50,728 nt of DNA from a bacterium (GTDB lineage: Bacteria; Planctomycetota; Phycisphaerae; Phycisphaerales; UBA1924). The stretch is taken from NCBI GenBank assembly GCA_024743075.1, contig JANSXG010000002.1, forward strand, positions 1 through 50,728, given 5' to 3'. Positions 16,960 through 22,157 of this stretch are shown piece by piece; position 1 is the stretch's first letter; every line of letters begins with the position of its first letter. The notes below the pieces were generated by a model. That model was not told the DNA's origin and did not search any database. It worked only from the letters and a program-made list of their open reading frames with translations. A program made the position numbers and the translations under genes.

Positions 16960-17770
16960 TACCGGATCTCCATCTGGCGTACCGATGGTGCCTCCTTGGG
17001 TTGACGGGAGTGACGGAGAGATTCCTCCGCAGGCGGAGTCGCCCTCGGAAGATATCGATGATTCTGATGAAGCTATCGATAAGCCTCATCAACCAGAACA
17101 GTTAGCTCCAAAGGCACGGTTCTACTCAACGCGGATTGCTTTGGGGAAGTTCGCCGAGACTGGTGATCGCGCTCCAATGCAACGAGGGGTCGGTCGCTAC
17201 ATTGGGGCTGGCTTGGGGGGGACCCAAACTGCCGTCAGAAGATTTGGAGGTACGGCGACGGGTGCGTCTGCGCTGTACTCGGCCCTTGGTGGAACGTCGT
17301 CCGATCGGGACACTAAACTTGATAGAAATGTATTGGCAGGGCGAACGGCAAATCAGATCATCGCCGCTGTAGTAGAAGCAACCCGCCCCGTGGACGGTTC
17401 TTTGGATTCAGAAGCTAGTCGACAATCGATCAATGATGCGTTGTCTGATCTTTTGAAGCGGTACCCTGATACAGACTTGTTAAAGCTAACAGAAGAACAA
17501 CGTGTCTTTGTAGTGGAGAGATATGTTGCCTATGATGTGTACTTGAGATTTATGCTCGATGTCGGGCAGCATATTCAAGATAAATCACCAACCCGATCCA
17601 TAGCACTGTCTCGTCAGCGTCAGATACGTGAGTATATTCGCGAGGCAGTTGCAGCTTCATTTCGCACCATGCGGAATGCTGGTAGAACGCTGACGGGTGG
17701 CAACGTATCGTCTTTGGTGAGATCGGCGCTGGAAAGTGCCTTCGATGTTTTCGTAGGATTTTCAGAATGA
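16940..17770 (+). CDS. qatB: QatB, Qat system component of unknown biochemical role
   Basis: 276 residues, starting 20 bases inside qatA in another frame, so the two are probably translationally coupled. The N-terminus 'GTSQSSTGSPSGVPMVPPWV' is the low-complexity Ser/Gly/Pro opening typical of QatB proteins, followed by an acidic linker (about 30-50). The rest is probably helical, with a conserved block near 'RYIGAGLGGTQTAVRRFGGT' and a C-terminal helical part (about 170-276). No enzymatic motif is visible. The assignment rests on the N-terminal pattern, size and position between the KAP ATPase and QueC-like genes. Confidence 0.85.
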   Translation: MGTSQSSTGSPSGVPMVPPWVDGSDGEIPPQAESPSEDIDDSDEAIDKPHQPEQLAPKARFYSTRIALGKFAETGDRAPMQRGVGRYIGAGLGGTQTAVRRFGGTATGASALYSALGGTSSDRDTKLDRNVLAGRTANQIIAAVVEATRPVDGSLDSEASRQSINDALSDLLKRYPDTDLLKLTEEQRVFVVERYVAYDVYLRFMLDVGQHIQDKSPTRSIALSRQRQIREYIREAVAASFRTMRNAGRTLTGGNVSSLVRSALESAFDVFVGFSE

Positions 17771-19044
17771 AGCTCATCTGTCGACCTCACGGCACATCCT
17801 TGCCGACGCCAAGCCGTTGTGATCTTCCCGTTTTGATGTACGGCCGTTGCGAGTCAGGTCGCGCAATCTCTTGTGGCGCAGCGGTCGCGGAGCAGATAAG
17901 GCGGAAAGGTTATGTTCTGCCCCAGCGAGCATGGGACCTTTTGTCGTTGGCTCTCGCTGTGACGGCTGCTGACACAGCAATTGGCAGAGGACTAAGCCCG
18001 GATGGGTGGACTAGACAGTTAGATTTGGATATTGGAGTGCACGATCCAGACTTTTGGAATTCCCAAAAAGAATTGATTGGATCGATTCTCCAGTTTCTAA
18101 CTACTGATATCTGGAAAGTGCAATTCGTCCAAGCGTCATATGAGCCGAAACCTCCAAAGCATGTCGCTTTATGCGAAGAGAAGTCAGTCATGTTGCTGTC
18201 GGGGGGGCTGGACAGCTTGGTTGGCGCGCTGGATTTGGTTGCAGCAGGAATAAAGCCTGTCGCGGTTAGTCAGACAGTAAAGGGCGATGGTGAAAAGCAG
18301 TTGGTATTCGCAAGCAGCATAGGCGGGGGGTTGACACATCTGCAGCTGAATCACAATGTCAAGGCTCCGAAGGGCGCCGAAAGGTCACAGCGTGCGAGGT
18401 CATTTATTTTTCTGACTTATGGCGTGCTTGCTGCAACTGCGCTGCCAAATTATCAAGATAGTCCTCAACTTCCCATGTACGTGTGCGAGAATGGGTTAAT
18501 CGCAATCAATCCTCCGTTAACTGATACGCGAATAGGCAGCCTAAGTACTCGCACGACTCATCCTACATACCTGTCGAAGTTTCAGAAGCTTCTTGATAAC
18601 GCTAAGTTATTTGTTTCGATCCGCAACCCATATGAATTTAAGACTAAAGGTGAGATGCTCAGTGAGTGTGGGGATCAGGATTATTTGATCAATGCTGCGC
18701 ATGTCTCTACTAGTTGTGGTCGCTTTGCTCGGCATGGTATGAAACACTGTGGCCGTTGCGTTCCTTGTTTGATTCGCCGAGCAGCTTTCCAGCGATGGGA
18801 AGTGGCCGATAGGACACAGTATCTATTTGCTGATCTTTCAAAATCGGACAAGGATCACGCGCAGTTCGATGACGTCCGAGCTTTGTCAATGGCTGTGTCT
18901 CGTGCAAAAAATGAGGGCGTGGATGCTGTACTAGGAGCAAGCTTGCTGTCAGATGCAATCGATGATCCTGAGCCCTATCGTGGAGTGGTCGAGAGGGGTC
19001 TAGCTGAAGTGCGTCATTTGTTGGAAGGGTACCGGGTGCGATGA
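17767..19044 (+). CDS. qatC: QatC, QueC-like PP-loop protein of the Qat system
   Basis: 425 residues; the start overlaps the qatB stop as ATGA. The PP-loop ATP-binding motif is LLSGGLDS (about 143-150), as in QueC, the 7-cyano-7-deazaguanine synthase. A QueC-like zinc cluster is present: Cys at 317, 328, 331 and 334 (STSCGR, then KHCGRCVPC). The first 130 residues precede the PP-loop and are absent from housekeeping QueC, which is about 230 residues long. QueC converts carboxy-deazaguanine to the nitrile with ATP. The QatC substrate is not established here, though both ATP-binding and zinc motifs appear intact. No queD, queE or queF lies nearby, which argues against a queuosine-pathway role. 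The region is AT-rich compared with the host. Confidence 0.9.
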   Translation: MKLICRPHGTSLPTPSRCDLPVLMYGRCESGRAISCGAAVAEQIRRKGYVLPQRAWDLLSLALAVTAADTAIGRGLSPDGWTRQLDLDIGVHDPDFWNSQKELIGSILQFLTTDIWKVQFVQASYEPKPPKHVALCEEKSVMLLSGGLDSLVGALDLVAAGIKPVAVSQTVKGDGEKQLVFASSIGGGLTHLQLNHNVKAPKGAERSQRARSFIFLTYGVLAATALPNYQDSPQLPMYVCENGLIAINPPLTDTRIGSLSTRTTHPTYLSKFQKLLDNAKLFVSIRNPYEFKTKGEMLSECGDQDYLINAAHVSTSCGRFARHGMKHCGRCVPCLIRRAAFQRWEVADRTQYLFADLSKSDKDHAQFDDVRALSMAVSRAKNEGVDAVLGASLLSDAIDDPEPYRGVVERGLAEVRHLLEGYRVR

Positions 19045-19772
19045 TCGATCTGCATTGTCACATTGATCTTTATCCTGATCCGCAAATGGTCATTCGTAAA
19101 TGTTTGTCGAAATCAATTTTTGTCCTTTCGGTGACTACTACGCCTCAAGCTTGGCCTATTTCGTCAAATATTGTATCTATGCATTCAAAGATGCCAGCGG
19201 CACTCGGACTTCACCCCCAGCTCGCAGGGTCGCGACGGTCTGAAGTCGATTTATTTGACAGTCTCATTGGCGAGACATCGTGGTTAGGGGAAATTGGGCT
19301 GGATGGGGCAGCGGAGTTTTCCCATACTTGGCAAGATCAGCTATTTGTGTTTGAGCACATTCTCAAAAGTGCCTCGTATGATGGTGGGAAAATTATGTCA
19401 ATTCATAGCCGACGGGCTGCCAGGGATGTCCTCGGCGTGCTGAGGCGATTCCCCGATGCGGGCGTGCCTGTTTTGCACTGGTTTTCCGGTACGCTAGCAG
19501 AGCTTCAAGAAGCGATTGACATGGGTTGCTGGTTCAGTGTTGGCTCACCAATGATGCACTCAAAGAGTGGGCGAGCTTTGATTGCTCGCATTCCCAAAAC
19601 TCGCTTGCTGACTGAGTCCGATGGGCCGTTTGTCCAGCATTCGGGTGGGCCTGCCTATCCGTGGCAGGTGATAGAAACCAGTGCGGAGCTCTCCAGGGTT
19701 TGGGGCGTAGATCCAAAGGTCGTTTCCGCACAACTCGAGGACAATCTCGCGTGTTTGCTGTCAAGTATCTGA
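19041..19772 (+). CDS. qatD: QatD, TatD-like metal-dependent nuclease of the Qat system
   Basis: 243 residues; ATGA overlap with qatC. All expected TatD metal ligands are visible: HCH at residues 5-7, Glu84 in GEIGLD, His122 in IHSRR, His146 in LHWFSG and Asp194 in TESDGP. The protein should therefore be an active metal-dependent hydrolase, probably a DNase. TatD enzymes act as 3'-5' exonucleases or endonucleases. In Qat, this nuclease is thought to be the effector or a processing enzyme (inference). Length is close to housekeeping TatD (about 260). It closes the qat operon; 145 bases with a candidate promoter separate it from the regulator gene. Confidence 0.9.
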   Translation: MIDLHCHIDLYPDPQMVIRKCLSKSIFVLSVTTTPQAWPISSNIVSMHSKMPAALGLHPQLAGSRRSEVDLFDSLIGETSWLGEIGLDGAAEFSHTWQDQLFVFEHILKSASYDGGKIMSIHSRRAARDVLGVLRRFPDAGVPVLHWFSGTLAELQEAIDMGCWFSVGSPMMHSKSGRALIARIPKTRLLTESDGPFVQHSGGPAYPWQVIETSAELSRVWGVDPKVVSAQLEDNLACLLSSI

Positions 19773-19866
19773 CCGTGACACTCGTTATCTGATCTTCTTG
19801 ACATCGCACGTGTCCCCTGGTTGCGCATTTTTCGGTGGGCATGAAACAGACTCCGTGCGCCATGAC

Positions 19867-19894
19867 TTGACACCGGTAGAGAGGCCGGTAAGGA
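19867..19894 (+). promoter_or_regulatory. Candidate sigma-70 promoter for regulator-xis-int operon
   Basis: TTGACA at 19867-19872, 16 bases, then TAAGGA at 19889-19894, about 24 bases before the regulator start codon. The -35 is perfect and the -10 weak. A second TTGACA at 19798 lacks a partner. CCGG repeats between the hexamers could serve the ribbon-helix-helix protein as an operator (speculative). Confidence 0.4.
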
Positions 19895-19917
19895 TCCTGG
19901 TACACAAGGAGGCACGC

Positions 19918-20295
19918 ATGGCCAAGAAACACCAACCAAAGCCCCGCGACGAGGGCAAGGCCCGCTTCGAGCTCCGCTTCGATGAAGACTTGTACGCTGA
20001 AATCAAGCGAATCGCGGACGAGACCGAGATCAGCGTCAATCAGCTGATGCAGGGCATCGCTCGGTGGGCAGTCAAATATGCCCACCCCCGTGAAGAGGTC
20101 ACGGATTTCAATCCTTTCGAGGGTGTAGACACCGCGACCCAGCCGGGCTGCGTCTGGTTTGGACACCAGTGTGATGTATGCGATGACGGCGACGAACCAT
20201 TCCCGATCAATGCTGAAGTCTTCTTCCACCTTGACTTTACCGAGCGACGAGTCGTCCGCGAACCTGAACCACAGCCCAGAGGAGGTCGATCATGA
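19918..20295 (+). CDS. Ribbon-helix-helix DNA-binding protein with Cys-containing tail
   Basis: 125 residues from the ATG at 19918, five bases after AAGGAGG; an in-frame extension to 19798 is unlikely. Residues about 14-45 (ARFELRFDEDLYAEIKRIADETEISVNQLM) have the beta-strand/helix/helix pattern of Arc/CopG-type repressors. The second half is unusual: CVWFGHQCDVCDDGDEPF contains three Cys in a Cx6Cx2C arrangement that might bind metal. Such regulators commonly autorepress and control excision. The gene is coupled by ATGA to the excisionase gene, so it is likely the master regulator of excision (inference). GC content is back to host level here, unlike qat. Confidence 0.72.
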   Translation: MAKKHQPKPRDEGKARFELRFDEDLYAEIKRIADETEISVNQLMQGIARWAVKYAHPREEVTDFNPFEGVDTATQPGCVWFGHQCDVCDDGDEPFPINAEVFFHLDFTERRVVREPEPQPRGGRS

Positions 20296-20501
20296 GCCAA
20301 CTAAAGAAGCCAAGAGAACTCTCACGTCTTCTCACTCTTGATGAGGTCGCCAATCGGCTCGCGGTTAGTCGACGGACCATCGATCGATTGATCGCTGAGG
20401 GCGAACTCCCAAGATCCGTGAAGATCGGGGCATCGTCACGAATGCCCGAGGAAGACCTGCGGCTATACATCGAACGCCAGTTACGGAAGCGGGGGGGCTG
20501 A
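20292..20501 (+). CDS. Excisionase-type helix-turn-helix protein
   Basis: 69 residues, overlapping the upstream gene (ATGA) and the integrase start (TGATG, one shared base). The core LTLDEVANRLAVSRRTIDRL, followed by IAEGELPRSVKIG and PEEDLRLYIERQL, is the winged helix-turn-helix pattern of the excise/AlpA/MerR-like family. Position directly before int and small size support excisionase: a DNA-bending factor that directs recombination towards excision. The arm-like repeats at 13594 and 21595 are candidate sites for it or for the integrase. Confidence 0.82.
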   Translation: MSQLKKPRELSRLLTLDEVANRLAVSRRTIDRLIAEGELPRSVKIGASSRMPEEDLRLYIERQLRKRGG

Positions 20502-21835
20502 TGCCTTATCAAGTCTTCCAGCCGACACGCATGAAGAACGGAAAGCGTGTTCGATCGCCGCTTTACTCGATGAAGTATCGCTTTGAACCTCACGAGCGCT
20601 ACAAGCGAATCCCGCTCAAGACAACCGACAAGCGGGTTGCCGAGAAGAAGGCGGCAGAGATTTACCGGGAGATGGAACGCGAGCGCGAGGGCATACTCGC
20701 ACCGCGTGTCCAGCGTGATGCTGCAGGGATGCCGATCGCGGATCTGCTTCGCGAATTCGTGGACGAACTCGAGCTTCGAGGACGGTCAAGAGACTATCGG
20801 CGGAAAGTCGAACAGCGATGCCAGGCAGTCGTCGACGCCACAGGCTGGCGGTTGCTCCGTGAAGTCGACTCTGATGAGTTCCGATCATGGCGGCGGGGGA
20901 AATCCCGAACGGTCTCGCCGAGAACGCTCAACCACTACACCGATTCACTGCGGAACTTCTTCGGCTGGCTGGTCGAGACTGAGCGACTCACGCACAATCC
21001 TCTGGCCTCGATCACACCCGTAGAGTCACGAGGTCGAGAGAAGAACAAGCGGCGGGCCTTGACCGATGCGGAGTCTCGCGAACTCGTCGCGACCTCCGGC
21101 GAGCGGTCGCTGATCTACATGGTGGCACTGCGGACCGGACTGCGGCGGAATGAGATCCGCACGCTCCGCTGGTCAGATGTCCTGCTCGATGGCGAGCAGC
21201 CCCGCATAGTTGTCAGAGCGTCAAACGCGAAGTCGAAGCGTGAAGAGGCCGTGCCCCTGTCCGATGAACTCGCCAGCGAACTCAAGCGGATCAAGCCTGG
21301 ACCAGATGCGTCCGGCAAGGTCTTTCGCCGTGGGATGCCTTCACACCACACCTTCCGCCGAGACTTGGTGGCTGCTGGGATCGCTCATACGGACCGCGAG
21401 GGCCGCCGGGTCGACTTCCATGCCCTGCGGCACACCTTCGGCACGAGCCTCGCCAAGGCGGGCGTGCCGCTCCAGGTCGCCATGCGGCTGATGAGGCACA
21501 CCGATCCGAAGCTGACGGCGCGGGTCTATGTCGATGCGGGCCAGCTACCGACCCACGAGGCGATCGGTTCCCTGCCTTCGCTGGGTGCAAAAAGCGCACA
21601 CCAGAGCGCACACGAGGGCGCACATATTCGGGTCGCGGACGGTGTCGGGGAGTCGTCGGCTGTCGCGAAGATGAAACCCGAGAGCAACGAAAATATCCCG
21701 TCAATTAAGCAAAAAGGCGTGCCGAAGCACGCCCAGTCGCCCGCTGTCGCGAGTCGTCGAAGTAGTGGAGCCGGGGGGAATCGAACCCCCGTGTCGGAAC
21801 AGTCCGCGTGCCGCTTCTACGCGTGTAGTCGCTGA
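20501..21835 (+). CDS. int: Tyrosine recombinase (integrase) running through attR into tmRNA
   Basis: 444 residues. The N-terminal part has an AP2-like region (about 10-60) and a SAM-like core-binding domain (about 78-170). The catalytic domain carries Arg215 (TGLRRNEI), a Lys in AKSKREEAVPL (about 246), His307 and Arg310 (FHALRH), His333 (MRHTDP) and Tyr343 (ARVYVD): the full active set. After residue 360 the sequence is low-complexity (AHQSAHEGAH and onward). Residues 421-429 (SSGAGGNRT) are encoded by the att core, and the last 15 residues and stop come from DNA antisense to tmRNA. The natural C-terminus is therefore accidental in the integrated state; in a circle the frame continues into the 13552-13936 tail. 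Expected reaction: site-specific recombination between the element and the ssrA 3' end. Confidence 0.93.
   Translation: MPYQVFQPTRMKNGKRVRSPLYSMKYRFEPHERYKRIPLKTTDKRVAEKKAAEIYREMEREREGILAPRVQRDAAGMPIADLLREFVDELELRGRSRDYRRKVEQRCQAVVDATGWRLLREVDSDEFRSWRRGKSRTVSPRTLNHYTDSLRNFFGWLVETERLTHNPLASITPVESRGREKNKRRALTDAESRELVATSGERSLIYMVALRTGLRRNEIRTLRWSDVLLDGEQPRIVVRASNAKSKREEAVPLSDELASELKRIKPGPDASGKVFRRGMPSHHTFRRDLVAAGIAHTDREGRRVDFHALRHTFGTSLAKAGVPLQVAMRLMRHTDPKLTARVYVDAGQLPTHEAIGSLPSLGAKSAHQSAHEGAHIRVADGVGESSAVAKMKPESNENIPSIKQKGVPKHAQSPAVASRRSSGAGGNRTPVSEQSACRFYACSR
21595..21624. repeat. Right subterminal repeats: three CGCACA at 12-base steps
   Basis: CGCACA at 21595, 21607 and 21619. The first 22 bases match 13594-13615 with one mismatch. 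The block lies within the 3' part of int, 138 bases before the attR core, and encodes AHQSAHEGAH. Likely arm-type binding sites; alternatively a coding repeat only, but the match in the non-homologous left end argues for a DNA role. Confidence 0.6.
21716..21733 (-). terminator. Element-encoded intrinsic terminator for tmRNA
   Basis: On the minus strand: GGCGTGC, TTCG loop, GCACGCC, then TTTTT. This is a textbook intrinsic terminator with a UUCG tetraloop, 33 bases past the tmRNA 3' end. It lies inside the int coding region (residues about 405-412). It replaces the original terminator, now displaced to 13495-13520. Confidence 0.85.
21763..21786. repeat. attR core (3' end of intact tmRNA gene)
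   Basis: 24 bases identical to attL at 13528-13551. It spans the 3' side of the tmRNA T-arm and acceptor stem and is read through in frame by int. The exact crossover point within the 24 bases cannot be told from sequence. Confidence 0.93.
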
Positions 21836-22110
21836 TTTCATCTCGCTCGCTGAGCCGAGCAGGACACCCTGCTCAGCGCGCCAGCCTCAGAAAGTTCTCG
21901 CCGATCGGCGCTGAGACGCCGCCTTTCGGCCAGCCCGATGTCATTGAGCGTCACCCTATCGGGCGTCGGACGACGCTCAGGCCACTTTATTAGGCGGCCA
22001 TAGCAAACTGCGGTTCGGCAGTTATAAGTGTGAACGCTTGATAACGCGGTTGCATTCGCCGCGACGCGCCACGACACACATTCCCTGTCCGGTCGATGCC
22101 GGTCGGCCCC
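21766..22110 (-). ncRNA. ssrA: Transfer-messenger RNA (tmRNA)
   Basis: The 5' end GGGGCCG pairs with CGGCTCC at the 3' end (seven pairs, one G-U). The 3' part has a T-arm with GTTCGATTCC. The tag frame on the minus strand runs 22019-21987: GCC GAA CCG CAG TTT GCT ATG GCC GCC then two TAA stops, encoding AEPQFAMAA, with TAACT just before the resume codon, comparable to UAGUC in E. coli. This fits the common A-x-x-x-(F/Y)-A-x-A-A tag consensus. The terminal CCA is not encoded (CTA follows the discriminator). tmRNA with SmpB rescues stalled ribosomes and tags products for proteolysis. The mature sequence appears intact despite the integrated element; only the downstream terminator differs. Confidence 0.9.
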
Positions 22111-22130
22111 AATTGTCAAAGAGATAGCAG

Positions 22131-22157
22131 AGTATAGCCGCCCGGCTCGGGTCTCAA
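22131..22157 (-). promoter_or_regulatory. Candidate ssrA promoter
   Basis: Minus strand: TTGAGA (22157-22152), 15 bases, TATACT (22136-22131). Transcription would begin near 22124, giving a leader of about 14 bases before the mature 5' end for RNase P to remove. Spacing is slightly short. It overlaps the stop codon of the FlgI-like gene. Confidence 0.5.

Larger units (their letters stand above)
13528..21786. mobile_element. Integrative element in tmRNA 3' end carrying Qat defence operon
   Basis: An 8.2-kb insertion bounded by a perfect 24-bp direct repeat (13528-13551 and 21763-21786) that equals the 3' end of the adjacent tmRNA gene. The integrase gene abuts the intact tmRNA copy, as is usual for tyrosine-recombinase islands. 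Contents from left: an orphan reading frame continuing the integrase, a Rep_trans-like initiator, qatABCD, a ribbon-helix-helix regulator, a MerR-type excisionase and the integrase. No conjugation, capsid or packaging genes are present, so it is probably a replicating or mobilisable satellite-like element or small integrative plasmid (inference). The qat part is clearly lower in GC than the rest: bases 18541-18600 have 26/60 GC against 38/60 in obgE at 25081-25140. Confidence 0.92.

Noticed and set aside
17767-19044. QueC as a queuosine biosynthesis gene
   Set aside because: Operon context with the KAP ATPase, QatB and TatD, the long N-terminal extension and the absence of queD/E/F point to QatC.
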